Origin: Toxonevra muliebris
Lineage: Eukaryota; Arthropoda; Insecta; Diptera; Pallopteridae
Reading direction: 5' to 3'
Assembly: GCA_963691655.1 (NCBI GenBank)
Contig: CAVNUY010000012.1
Location: 1 to 64,000, forward strand
DNA: 64,000 bases
Under the pieces are notes generated by a model, which saw nothing but the letters and a program-made list of their open reading frames with translations, was not told the DNA's origin and ran no database searches. The translations under genes and the position numbers were made by a program. Below are positions 11,116-22,430 of this stretch, in pieces. Position 1 is the first letter of the stretch. The number at the start of each line of letters is the position of its first letter.

Positions 11116-12191
11116 ATGAGTTTGTTGTGCTATGTATGCAAAGAAGCGATAGATGAGTTCGACCATGAGGATGAATATACCGTATGTGATGACTGTGAGA
11201 TGGGATTTCATCTAAAGTGCCATAATGTGTCGAAAAAAGATTGAACAGCAAATGCTTACGTTTGTACTGTCCAGATTGTATGGACAAAAAACACAACAGC
11301 ACAGAGGAAAAAATTAAGAGAGTTCTAAAACTTTTGTACAAATTGGATTTATTTAATCAAGAACAGAAGCCGCAAATGGTGATTAATAATGAATCGAATA
11401 CTGGCTATCAAAACGCACCACATTCGTATGTAAATGTTATAAAAAGAGGCAGTCGTCATTAAGCCAAAGAAAAAGCAATACAGTTCAACAACAATGGAAG
11501 CGGTCAACAATAGTGTCAAAAAAGATGATGTAAATGTATGTGGTACACGAAAGGTCAGAGATGGTGGAATTGTCTTAAGTTGTGTAAATGCAACGAAAAC
11601 AATGAAAGTGAAGCAAATAATGAACGAGAAACTGGGTGATGAGTATGAGGTGGTTCTGCCAAAAATAAAAAATCCTAGATTAAAAGTGATGAATATTCCG
11701 ATTGAAATTCCCAAAGAATCGATAATCATTGAGCTAAAAAACCACAACGAAGCAATCAAAGATGATGAAATTAGGCTCATCACAGTGATCAACAAAAAAG
11801 AAACGAGCCGTAATCAATCATTGAATGACATCGTCATTGAGGTAAATGGCACCACATTCTCCGAGATAATGGAAATAAAAGTGCTTAGTTTACCATGGAG
11901 AGAATGCCGGATTTTTGAGCACATCTATATAAAGCCTTGCTATAGATGCTTTGGTTTCTCACACATCTCCCAAGGACTGGAAAAACAATCAAAAGTGCAG
12001 CAACTGTGCTGGTTCGCACAGGTATTCCGAATGCAAATCATCAAAATTATGCTGTGCTAACTGCCATTCAACAAATGACAAACTCAAAAAAAAATGTTAC
12101 AAACCATCATGCATGGAGTAAAGACTGTGCAGTTTATAAGCGGCGCATCGAATCGCTAGTAAACAAAATCAAGTATAACGTATCGGATTAG
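11116..12191 (+). pseudogene. ORF1 of the CR1-like LINE: PHD finger plus zinc knuckles
   Basis: The frame opens at ATG 11116 with a PHD-type pattern (CYVC, CDDC, HLKC), and the last pair CPDC comes in another frame near 11271, so a frameshift cuts the finger. A central region (11494-11930) contains LPKIKNPRLKVMNIP and is typical of LINE ORF1/gag-like proteins. At about 11937-12090 come three CCHC-like knuckles: CYRCFGFSHIS, then CSNCAGSHRYSEC in a different frame, then a C-x2-C-x4-H-like remnant. PHD fingers in ORF1 are known from CR1-like LINEs. Such proteins bind element RNA; the PHD finger is thought to contact chromatin. At least three frameshifts make it a pseudogene. Confidence 0.8.
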
Positions 12192-12221
12192 CAATCATCA
12201 AATTCTATTAGTATCTTATGT

Positions 12222-14090
12222 TTGAACATCCAAGGGTTACGAAATAACTTTACCGAACTTAAATACGTCACTAAGATTAAAAAACCTGCGATAGTTTTTC
12301 TAAATGAAACACATGTAACCAACGACTGTGATATTAGTGATTTATGTCAAAAAGATTATATTTTAATTAATTGTTTGTCTCATTCAAAACATACTGGTGG
12401 CGTCTGTGCATTTATACATAAGTCTGTCAAATATTCAAATGTGTCTGTAATCAATGATAATATTGCTTGGTGCCTATTATTTAATGTTTTTGTCAAAAAC
12501 TCACCGATTGTATTAGCGGGTATCTATTTGTCAGCCAGTGAAAATAAAAAGCAAGTACTTGAATCGTTTGAACATTGGTATAAAGATATCTCAGAAAATA
12601 AAACAGTAGTTGTGTGCGGTGATTTTAATATAGACATGAATTCAGACACAACTCACAGTAGAAGACTAAAAATTTTTTTTAATGATCATGGCTTAGAATT
12701 GTTTGTCAACACTCCAACTCGTGTCACACAAAATTCGTCGACCCTCATTGATTTATGTTTGTCAAATATTGTCCCAAATAAATTATTGTGTTCTGTTTCG
12801 ATAGACGACCAAATTTCAGACCATGCTTTAATTGGAATAAAATTGCTAGCCAAATGTGAAACTGTTAAACCAAAAGTTCGTCAAATAAATGTATGGAAAA
12901 ATTATAGTAATTTGCAATTATGTGATACCATTGAGATGTATTTATTTTCGTGGCAATATGTAAAAAATGCTCAAGGGAATGAAAAAATTAATTGGCTATT
13001 AAATATCCTAAGTCTTAGCACAAAACAATTTCAATTTAAAAAAAAAAAAACAATTTGCACAACTGACAATTTTTTTGACAGAGAACTCGAAAATATGAGA
13101 ATTTAAAAAAATCGATTATACAAAAGAGCACAGTACGCATCCTTCAACACGGATGAAAAATGGCACGAATACAGATTATTCAAAAATGAGTATAAAAATT
13201 CAATTCGAATAAAAAAATATGAAGCAAATCAATGTAAATTGGACAGAGTAAATGGCGATACAAAGGGTACATGGAGAGTGTTGAATTCTATATTATGCAA
13301 AGATCCCAGTGAAATCACTTATATCAAAAACGGCGACCAAATTTATGAAGACGATTTCCAGATTGTAAATGACGCCTATTTTGTGAGCAGTATCGTTCAA
13401 CTGAATGAAAGCATACCAACGAGAAACTACGAGGATGACATCGCTTTTGACCAAAACCTGTCCTTTGAATTTAATAATATTACAATCACAGTGATTAAAT
13501 CCTGCTTAAAAGAATTAAAGGAAAATACGGATAAGTTCTTCTTAAAACCGAGTGTGTTGTTAGATGCGGTTTTTGTTATAAGTCGTCAAGTTGCCAACAT
13601 TATTAACGATTCATTCGACAACGGAATATTTCCAGAAGCCCTGAAAAAGTCAACAATAATACCAATCCAGAAAAAAAAGTGGTACTGTGCTTATTAATGA
13701 ACATCGTCCTATCAACATGCTACCGTGTGTCGAGAGACTCATTGAAAAATTGGCATTCAAGCAATTCAATGGGTATATACAAACAAATGGTCTTCTTAAT
13801 CAATATCAGTCAGGATTCCGAGCTCAACACTCCTGTGAGTCTGCTATCAACGATGTGCTATATGATTGGAGAGAAGCACAAAATATGTCAAAAATAATCA
13901 TCGCAGTATTCTTGGATCTTCAACGCGCCTTTGAAACAATTGATCCGGATTTGCTAGTCTACAATCTTAAAAAGTACGGCGTTCAACAGATGGCACTTCG
14001 ATGGTTCGAGAGCTATCTCAAAAACAGAAAGCAATCAGTAAAAATCGGCGATGTAATTTCCAGAGAGTGCGATAATAATTTGGGAGTACC
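12222..14090 (+). pseudogene. ORF2 part 1 of the CR1-like LINE: endonuclease and N-terminal RT
   Basis: Bases 12222-13106 are open for 294 codons and match an apurinic-type endonuclease: LNIQGLRNN at the start, FLNETHV, CGDFNIDMNSD and SDHALIGI are the conserved nuclease blocks. A stop at 13104 and a frameshift in the A-run near 13670 interrupt the RT. RT blocks visible are HRPINMLPC, LNQYQSGFRAQHSC and AVFLDLQRAFETID, the last carrying the first catalytic Asp. The frame ends at the hAT-2 target site within the codons for the GVPQGS block. The protein would nick DNA and prime reverse transcription at the nick. Confidence 0.88.
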
Positions 14091-15812
14091 CACTGTTGCC
14101 ACACCAAAATTTTTTTTGGGGCCAAAAACAAAAGCAAAAAGGACCAAAATGGAAAAAATGGACCAAATTTTCTTTAATTATTCGGTTTATTTAACAAGTA
14201 AATGTAGCACATTGTAAAATGTGTATAACAATTTTATAATATTTTTTTTAGCGATTGCTATAGCATACATACATATATCACATCAAACTAAAACAAAAAG
14301 GAAAAAAGTGCTCAGAAATTCATATAGCACATATGTAATGAAAGGTATATAAAAATTACTTATAATATTTTAAGTGATTATTATATAGTACAAACATAAG
14401 TATATCACATTATATATTAGCAGAAAAAACAAAAAAAGAAGTGCTTACAAGTTCATATCGCACATATGTATTAAAAAGTGTGTAAAAACTACTTACAATA
14501 TTTTAAGAGATTGTTATATAGTAAAAACATATATCACATTAAACAATACCAAAAACAACAACAAAAAAATGGTTAGCAATTCAAATACAAAGAAGAACAT
14601 TTTTGGGACACAATAAATAAATCAAGTATGTCGACAAATCAAAAATTAACAGGGCAGAAAGTATATTCTTTTATAGATGAATACAAATGTAAAGTTATTT
14701 TTGAAATCAGATATCAAAGAAAAAAGATGTGTTTTGAAAGCCCTGATATTTAGAAAAAAACGATATTCAAAAGCAAAAAACAGTGCCATATACTCCTCAA
14801 CAGAATGGCGTTGCTAAATCTTTACTACTAAGTAGTATCGAAAAAGTAGATTTCGTCAGCAACTTAGATGCTCTTTCATCGACCGGGTCTGTGTTTACAT
14901 CTTTGTCAGAACCATGCAAAGACTTCGTGTGACTTCGGCGAATTTTGAGTGGATTTAATCAACAAATGAGCGCACCAACTAAGTTGTACGAAGACAAAGT
15001 TGCTTGAGACTGATTGAAGGAGAGAAGTTTTCAGTTTTCTGGCCAATAAAAGCACAAAGACGCGCGAGTTTGTTTTCAAAAGGACTAAGTAGATCGAAAA
15101 CATGATGGCAGACTTACTGACGAAGCCATTGCCAGCAAGGCGAATTCAATTAGGCAGGCGTATTGAAAAAAAGTTATTCTATTGTTTTCAAATTATTGGT
15201 AAATGTTCAGATTACACTTCTGATTGGGATTAAAAATCACTTTTTGACTCAAATTTTGTTAATATGAATTGGGGCGTGCCGCCCTCTCCCGGTTCGGGTT
15301 CTTCTCGCTAAAATTTTTTCTAAAGATAGTAAAAATAACTAAAAAAAGATATGACTATAAATGAATACATCATGCATAAATTGCACTTGTGTCGCGCAAA
15401 TTCAAAGGTCTAGGTATTTGTATTCAAATCACATTTAAAAAAAGTAAAAAATTCGCGTGAAAAAGAACCAAAATGGCCACCGAATTTAATGCGTCATGTA
15501 TCCATTTAATTTCTTTTATTTGTTATTTTACTATTTATTGAATACAAAAATCCGTTTTTCGGGAAAGGCCTGCCCTCCCTAATTCAAATAAACAAAATTA
15601 TCGACAGTGTTGCCTGCTTTCATTACTACAACTTTCTTACACTGATTTTTTTAACATCACATTTTTTAGTCACAGAGTGACACATACATTACATATGAAA
15701 GTTAATTACTTAATATTTTTTAAAAAGGACCAATTGAGAAAAAAAGGACCAGCGGACCAAACGAAAATAAAAGGACCACTTTCGGTCCAAAAGGACCAAA
15801 GTGGCAACCGTG
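14091..15812 (+). mobile_element. hAT-2, hAT transposon inside the LINE reverse transcriptase
   Basis: The ends are CACTGTTGCCAC and GTGGCAACCGTG, an inverted repeat with one mismatch in 12. The flanking octamers GGAGTACC (14083-14090) and GGAGTACA (15813-15820) are an 8-bp target duplication with one later change. Rejoining the flanks continues the RT reading through its GVPQGS block. GGACCAAA-type motifs repeat near both ends. There is no hAT transposase; the middle holds Ty1/copia pol debris (14770-15235). A fragment resembling its left end lies at 41346-41490. Confidence 0.9.
14770..15235 (+). pseudogene. Ty1/copia pol remnants (integrase and RNase H) inside hAT-2
   Basis: At 14777-14820 the plus strand encodes TVPYTPQQNGVAKS, the hallmark integrase block of copia elements. 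Soon after, 14871-14930 reads ALSST...LSEPCKDFV, matching the RNase H ALSSTEAEY...LSEACKE region, and 15102-15146 reads MMADLLTKPLPARR, the conserved copia RNase H C-terminus. In a normal copia pol the integrase block lies more than 1.5 kb before the RNase H, so most of the polyprotein has been deleted. Several frameshifts are present. This is fossil sequence carried or received by the hAT element. Confidence 0.8.
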
Positions 15813-16730
15813 GGAGTACAGCAAGGTTCAATTCTTGGTCCTTTACTTTTTAATATTTATATAAATAGTATGAGCAGCTGCCTAAAATACTGTAGCGTTA
15901 AAATGTTCGCTGACGATACGCTTGTGTATATAATTGCAGATAAAATCGAAGAAGCCAAACAAAAACTAAATGAAGATCTCGACATATTATTCAATAAGCT
16001 TTGCCAAAATAAACTAAAACTAAATATAAGTAAAACTAAAGTTATGGTAATTGGAAACAAAAATATAGATAAAAATAATGTGAATATTTTCATAAATGGC
16101 ACTAGAGTAGAGATTGTATCAGAAATAAAATATTTAGGAGTGATAATTGATGATAATCTGAAATTCGAAAAAAATATAGACCATGTTTGCAAAAAAATTG
16201 GTAAAAAAGTGAACGTTTTGAGTAGATTAAGAAATGAATTAAACAGAAACCAAAAAGAAAAGTTATATAAAATTCGAATTCAGCCACATTACACTTATTG
16301 CGCATCGATACTGTATCTATCGAGTGAAACTAGTATATGTCGCCTTCAGCATTTACAAATTAAATGCATGAGACAAATTTTAAATGTAAATAGGTCAGTC
16401 AAAGATAACTTTTTATTTGAAAATCTAAAATTTATGAATGTCAAACAAATAATAATTTTAAGAACTTTGTTGTTTATATACAAAATTATAGAAGGCGAAG
16501 CGCCAAAATATTTAACTAATAGAATTGTGTACAGAAATGAAATTCATAAGAGACAATTAAGAAATATAAATGAAATCGAAGCAACAAAAGCAATAAAAAC
16601 ATGTAGTCAAAATTCATTATTTTATAAAGGAATAAGGCTGTACAACAGCATTCCAAACGATATTAGACAAATTAAAACATTTCGCAAATTTGAAAATACA
16701 TTAAAAGCATATATAATTGCAAATTTTTAA
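15813..16730 (+). pseudogene. ORF2 part 2 of the CR1-like LINE: catalytic RT and C-terminus
   Basis: The frame resumes with QQGSILGPLLFNIYIN, then has the catalytic box FADDTLVY and SEIKYLGVIIDDNLKFEKNI, standard LINE RT fingers, palm and thumb. The C-terminal 100 residues have the LFYKGIRLYNSIPNDIR pattern seen at the end of CR1/Jockey ORF2 proteins, and no RNase H follows. It ends at TAA 16728-16730, about 70 bp before the ATT tail. This half is open for about 300 codons and is the best preserved RT fragment in the window. Part 1 is stopped and frameshifted, so the whole protein cannot be made. Confidence 0.88.
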
Positions 16731-16879
16731 GTAATAATTTTAAATACCATGTAAACCATGTAAAGCTGATTTAATGGAGAAATCTGAATAAATAAATACA
16801 TTATTATTATTATACTTAACGCAAAAATGTGTACATTAAACCCAAAGTACACTTTCATAATAAAAATATGTATTATATA

Positions 16880-17640
16880 TCATATAAATAAATGCATGCA
16901 CCTCACAATATGAGATGTAGAATTTTTTATAATATTTTTTTTTTTTTATTTCATTTATCAATATTAATGTAATATTGAAATTTTTTTTAAATAACTACAT
17001 TTGTAGTTAATAATAAAACATAAGAAATAAATACAAAAATTTCGTGTTTACATGTTATTGTATCAGCGATATATGAAATTTAACATGTACAAAAGAATTA
17101 ACATTGCACCTCATGTTGAAATAAGAAGAAGAGTTTTGTGTTCTTGTTGTTTACCCGAATAAATGATTACAGCGTTTTTAAAATTAACATTTTATGAAAA
17201 TTTAACATGCACCTCATATGAAGAAGATAATAATTTTTTGTAAGTTTTCATTTATTCATTGTTTATGAATTTATTGAATTTCAAAAATCAAATCAGAAAA
17301 ATATATTCAAAAGTATCTACACGCATGTGCATAACAAAAAAGAAATCAATCAAAATTCATAAAAACAAAACAAAACGTTTACATATTTGTATATAAAGAA
17401 TATAGAAAATACTGCAAATATTAAATGTTAATTGCCAAAAGAAATGTAAACTATTTGTTCTATCAAACACCGCCAACCCATCCATTCATACCTTTTTGTT
17501 CGGTGGACCGGTTGCCAACCGTTGCGTTTGCTTCATCGGTATGGCACCTCATAAATGGTTTCTAGCTTTTTACGTTCCAAAAACTTTAAGAGCGAATTGC
17601 GACCTCTTTGTAATCTATACTCTTTGTTCTGGTGTGTGTT
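16880..17640 (+). repeat. Family C copy
   Basis: Matches the family C order: CACCTCACAATATGAGATGT, ATTGTATCAGCGATATATGA, CATGTACAAAAGAATTAACA, CACCTCATATGAAGAAG, the q module near 17400-17560, and AAGAGCGAATTGCGACCTCT near 17590. It ends abruptly at the 5' start of the next LINE. Confidence 0.7.
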
Positions 17641-17776
17641 GTTTTGGTACACCCAGTGGGAAATCACACAGGCAAAGCACTACTCAAATTCACAACTGGA
17701 TGTTACACAGAAAAGAATGCCATCGGTTAATGCTGCTATTAACTCTCATATGAACATCCAATCTAATACCTCCAGT

Positions 17777-19272
17777 CAGTGTTGCCAGAATTTTTTTTTT
17801 AGGAAAACGTCCAAAACAACTTTGAAAAGCGTCATTTGACCGTTCAAATCGTCATTTTAAGTAACAAAACAAAAACATTATTTAAAGGTATTTTTATTAA
17901 TTTCAAAATATAATAATTTATTTAATTTTCTGCTGCTATTACAAGTTTTAAATTTATGTATCTTTTATAATTGAAAAAAAAAAAAAATGGAATTCGTACT
18001 GTGTATATGCCTCTCGAATTTGCTATGTCGCTTTATCTTAAAAGTAAGTTGCATATTTTGCAAAAACTTGCATGCTTTCCATCCGATTATTTTATTTTTT
18101 GCAGCCATGTTTTCAACTTTCGATCCTTTGGCCAGGAATCACAAAAGCTGTGAACACGTTTTTTAGGCACCTATAAATATAAAGATGCAATATTTTAAAT
18201 TACCTAGTATTTCTTCCTCAACTACTAATTCTGTATCTTCTACTAAGTCTACTTCATCTGCACATTCTATTTCATTCGTCCATTCTGCGCCTTTTTCTTT
18301 TTTTAAGGATGTAGTCTGGTGTTCGAGTTTCAAAAAATCGATTACTTTTTTTAATATGTTTCAAAAGTACAATATTTTAAAAGCTTACTGTTTCAGACCA
18401 AAATTCAAAATAATAACGAAGTTATAGCACATAGTCGAGAGTTTTAAAGCGTTTTTCTCAAAACAACTTATTTTTGATTCGTCCTAGGGTCTGAAAGAAT
18501 ACGATTGGGCTGAAATTTTAATATGTTAAACTACACGCCAATGGCTCTCGCAGGTAACAGAATTATTTATTTTTAACCATTTCCTATTTTTTACCCCATT
18601 TTTCAACAAAAAACAAAGTGATTTTTGAATAAAAATGTTTAAATCTATTACCTGCCAGAATGACATGCCCACAGAACAGTACTTTATTTAAATTTTTTGT
18701 TTCTAATGACTTCAACTATCGTAATCACCCGAATCCCACACCTTTTTTAGGTGTCCACTTTCGACGTAAAAAACACTTAAAAAAAATATCGTAAAATAAA
18801 CTGCAAAAATTTTTTTTTGCACAATGAAAGAAGCCAGTAACAATATATAAAAAATTTAAATGATTGTATTTTATTTTGTTATAAAAAAAATTCCCGAAAT
18901 ATCCTTGAAAATTAGGCCGGAACACCAGACTACATTCTTAAATTTTTCTTACCTGAAATAACCCAAAAGAAAGTTATAACAAAACACGGCCAGTATTAAA
19001 GCTTACTCAATTTTATTACAAATTTACGCATTTTTTAGTTTTCTGGTTTTCTCTTTCCTTTTTTTTATTATAAAAAATCAAAAATTAAATTAAATCAGTT
19101 GTAATTTTTAGTAGAGTGTTTTATTCCTTGTCACATATTTGTAGGTATTCTTTAAAAGTTTCCTTTTTTCAAACTTTTCGTAAAACGTTATTTCGTGCTA
19201 CTAAATCGTCCAACCGTCATTTGGCTCTAAAATCGTCCAAATGGCTTAGCGGTCGTCCATCTGGCAACGCTG
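17777..19272 (+). mobile_element. hAT-3, non-autonomous hAT transposon
   Basis: Ends CAGTGTTGCCAG and CTGGCAACGCTG are inverted repeats with one mismatch. The octamer CCTCCAGT is duplicated exactly at 17769-17776 and 19273-19280. Subterminal motifs based on CGTCCAAA and TCGTCATTT occur near both ends. The 1496-bp interior has no transposase and contains a further MITE at 18300-18942. It disrupts ORF1 of the second LINE. Confidence 0.92.
18300..18942. mobile_element. MITE nested inside hAT-3
   Basis: Inverted ends of about 22 bp, built on AAGGATGTAGTCTGGTGTTC at the left and its near-reverse at 18920-18942, enclose about 640 bp without coding capacity. Possible octamer duplications TTTTTCTT (18292-18299 and 18943-18950) are T-rich and could be chance. 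A TA also flanks the inner GTCTGGTGTTC repeat, so a mariner-type origin cannot be excluded. Confidence 0.65.
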
Positions 19273-19699
19273 CCTCCAGTTACAGTAGAAATAAAGAACA
19301 ACAGCTCTCACAAAATGTTATTGTGGGTCGCAATCAAAATTCGTCTCTTGAAGTAATTTCTAAGAAAAAATGGATCCATCTATCTTCGTTTAAACCATCA
19401 GTAACAGAAGAAAGCATTATCTCCCATATTGTTAATAATTCTAATCTTGAGAGTAACCAGTTGGTGTGCCACAAACTCGTTAAGAGGAATGTTGATGTAA
19501 ACAGTCTAACAAGAGTTACCTTTAAAGTGGGCATTTCAGAGTCTTTGTACGGCGAGCTCTTGAACCCTTCGCTGTGGCCCACTGATGTCATAGTGAAACC
19601 GTTTATTTTTTTTCCGACCAGGGAAATTCCTGTGTCAATCACGTGGTTACAACATCTGATGTAGTCCACGTACACTAAAAGTTATCCCCTTTTCAATCG

Positions 19700-22386
19700 C
19701 AGTCTCTTAAAATATACTATCAAAATATGTCTGGTATAAGAACCAAAATTAAAGGCATTTATTTCGCAACATCTCGTTATGAATATGATATTTTCGTCTT
19801 TACTGAGACCTGGATAAACACTGATTTTTTTGATGGAGAAATCTTTGACACGAATCTTTATCAAATACACCGCAAAGATAGAGATGCTATAAAAACTGGA
19901 TGCAATCGAGGAGGTGGTGTGCTGATTGCTATCAAACGTTCACTACGATTTTTTTACCATCAATTGATTAATGCTGACTCGTTACTTGACCAATTATGTG
20001 TGTGTGTAACTGGCTCTTTTGGGCGGCTCTTCATCTGTCCATCTTACATTCCACCAAATAGTGCTGACTCGTTGTACTTTTCTCATGTGGACAATATCGT
20101 GCACTAAATCGTATATTGGATCTTATTTTTCTTAGCAATAATGTAAAATTTCAAATTGCAGAATGTTTATTTCCTATTACTTCCTCTGATATGCATCATG
20201 TACCTTTGACTTTAGATATGGAATTTTATACGTTTATTGAAATTTCCTATAAAAATTGTGTCTAAACTTCAAAGCTTGTGATTATGAAACTTTAAATCTT
20301 TGTATCTCTAATAATGATTGGAATCATCTTTTTAATGGTATGTCTACATTGTATTGCTTTGATATTTTTCTCTGTAAAATTTCTGAAATTTGTCTTAAAA
20401 ATATTCCACGACTACCTCCTTGAGTTCATAAATTGCCATGGTGCACAAATGACCTGAAAAAACTGAAAAATAAAAGAAATAAATTTCATAAGCTATTTAA
20501 AACTACTAATAAAGCTGAGTATAAAGTTCAATATGAGCATTTTATGAGGGAGTTTAATGTCTTAGATAAGTTTCTTTATAATCAATATATACAACGGGTT
20601 GAGCATGATTTAAAGCTAAACCCAAAATCTTTTTGGAATTTCGTTCGGTCTAAGAGAGCCTGCGCCAATATACCCTCATGCATGACATACAATGGAATTT
20701 CCACTAATAATGTATCCGACACTACAAACCTTTTTGCCGATTACTTTAAATCAAATTTTATTGTAGATGATAATAACATTAATACACTATCCCTGAATGA
20801 TACAAAAACATCGATCGATTTTGGTGCTCTACTGGTAACGAAGGATGATGTTATTGATGGTATTTTGAGTCTGCAACCATCTCTAAAGCCAGATATAGAT
20901 GGGCTGTCTTCTTTTCTATTTAAAAAATGTGTGACAACTATATGTTTACCTCTTTGCGAATTGTTCAATATCTCCCTGAGCTCAGGAGAATTTATCGATA
21001 AATGGAAGGTTGCTCACATTACACCGATTCTAAAATTAGGAAATACAGGTGATGTTCTTAATTATCGGCCTATTTCCAAGCTGTCAACAACTTTAAAACT
21101 TCTTGAAAAAGTCGTTAGGGAAAAGCTTTTTTTTGCGGTAAAGCGTATTATCAGTCCACACCAGCATGGTTTCATTACTGGACGGTCAACAGTTACAAAT
21201 CTAGCAGTTTTCACTCATTTATGTATATCTGCTTTTCCAAATGGCTATCAGATTGATACTATCTACACTGATTTCTCGAAAGCTTTCGACAGTATTTCCC
21301 ATAGCATCTTAATTGCTAAAATTTCAAGTTTAGGTATACACTCAACTTTCTTGGAGTGGTTGAAGTCTTATCTTCACAATAGGATATGCTATGTTGATAT
21401 CGAAAACGTAAAATCTGATCCATTCATTGCCACCTCTGGCGTTCCGCAGGGAAGCATCCTAGGCCCCTATTATTCACAATGTTCATTAATAATATTGGTA
21501 ACTGCTTTTGCCATTCTAATTTTCCGCTTTTTGCTGATGATCTGGAAGTCTTTTGCAGAATCAAAAACTTGACTGATATCGTTCTGCTCCAATCTGAACC
21601 TAGTCGTTTGGTGTTTTCAAAACAAACTAACTCTTAATATAAAAAAATGTTTTCAAATAAGTTTTTTAAGGTCAGCAAACTATTTTCATTCATCCTATAA
21701 ATTATCTAATAATGCGCTAAAATCGGTTGAGGAGTTTCTTGATTTAAGGGTTCTCTTTAATCCAAGGTTTACCTTTGCAAATCATATTAACTTCCTTGTA
21801 CCAAAAGCTTACTCGCTTTTAGGTTTTATTCGTCGTTATGGTCGAGATTTTAAAGATCCTTATACGTGTGAAATTGTATATGCAACGCTTTTGCGCTCCA
21901 AACTTTAATACGCTTCTTTTATTTGGAATCCCTTCTATAACACGCATTCAGCACGTATCGAAAGAATTCAAAGGAAATTTCAGCGTTTTGCCCTCCAACC
22001 ATTACGTTTTATTGACCCGATTCCCTCATACAATGCTCGTTGCTTACTTATTAGTCTTAAATCTCTTGAAAGTAGAAGAATTATACATTCCCTGATGGTT
22101 GTATATGACTTAATATGTGGTAACACTGATTGCCCACTACTACTTGAAAAAATCAGTTTCAATGTACCTTCTCGTTACCTGCGCTATTATGTACCATTTT
22201 ATGTACTCTTTAAAAACTAATTATCTTCTGAATGCCCCAATTACCAGGGCCATCATTGAATTCAATAAAATCTCACAGCAACGCAATGTTGATTTCTCTA
22301 TATCTAGAATTAAATTCAAGCATTATGTTGAATCTTTGAATTGTTATTATTTTTTACAATACCTTTGTTATTATCGTAATTTCTAG
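19700..22386 (+). pseudogene. ORF2 of the second LINE: deleted endonuclease and RT
   Basis: The endonuclease start is recognisable: IYYQNMSGIRTKI, FVFTETWINTDFF and GGGVLIAIKRSL (19700-20107). The frame then jumps to RILDLIFLSNN, so the middle of the nuclease, including its GDFN block, is deleted. RT blocks follow at 20433-21572: HITPILKLGNTGDVLNYRP, SPHQHGFITGRSTVTN, YTDFSKAFDSISH and SGVPQGSILGP. After a frameshift come FADDLEVF and a decayed thumb up to about 22386. Host-derived roles would be nicking and target-primed reverse transcription. It is inactive. Confidence 0.85.
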
Positions 22387-22430
22387 TCAGTATATATGTT
22401 CTATTTGACTGAATAAAATGAAAATGAAAT

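Larger units (their letters stand above)
10686..16817 (+). mobile_element. CR1-like LINE, near full length, split by hAT-2
   Basis: A two-ORF non-LTR retrotransposon. It starts in a family C fragment near 10686 and has a 5' UTR of about 430 bp, ORF1 (11116-12191), ORF2 (12222-16730) and an (ATT)n tail at about 16798-16815. Removing the 1722-bp hAT-2 insertion and one duplicated target octamer leaves about 4.4 kb. The CR1/Jockey-group assignment rests on the PHD finger and zinc knuckles in ORF1, an AP-type endonuclease, an RT without RNase H, and the short trinucleotide tail. Frameshifts and stops in both ORFs make it inactive. Confidence 0.85.
17645..19664 (+). pseudogene. ORF1 of the second LINE, interrupted by hAT-3
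   Basis: The coding pieces 17645-17776 and 19281-19664 read in one frame once the insertion and one octamer are set aside; the join lies in a serine-rich linker. The second piece carries KKWIHLSSFKPSVTEESII and, near its end, SLYGELLNPSLWPTDVIVKP. That WP-x-DVxVxPF pattern is typical of the C-terminal region of ORF1 proteins of CR1/Kiri-like LINEs. Such proteins package element RNA. No zinc knuckle is visible. It is probably 5' truncated. Confidence 0.65.
17641..22430 (+). mobile_element. Second LINE (Jockey/CR1 group), 5'-truncated, split by hAT-3
   Basis: It begins within ORF1 coding sequence directly against family C, so it looks 5' truncated. ORF1 (17645-19664, minus the hAT) is followed by ORF2 (about 19700-22386). 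The 3' end has a TGAATAAAATGAAAATGAAA tail near 22405-22425. After removing the hAT-3 insertion it is about 3.3 kb. It belongs to a different family from the LINE at 10686: no PHD finger, a different endonuclease start and a different tail. Confidence 0.8.
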
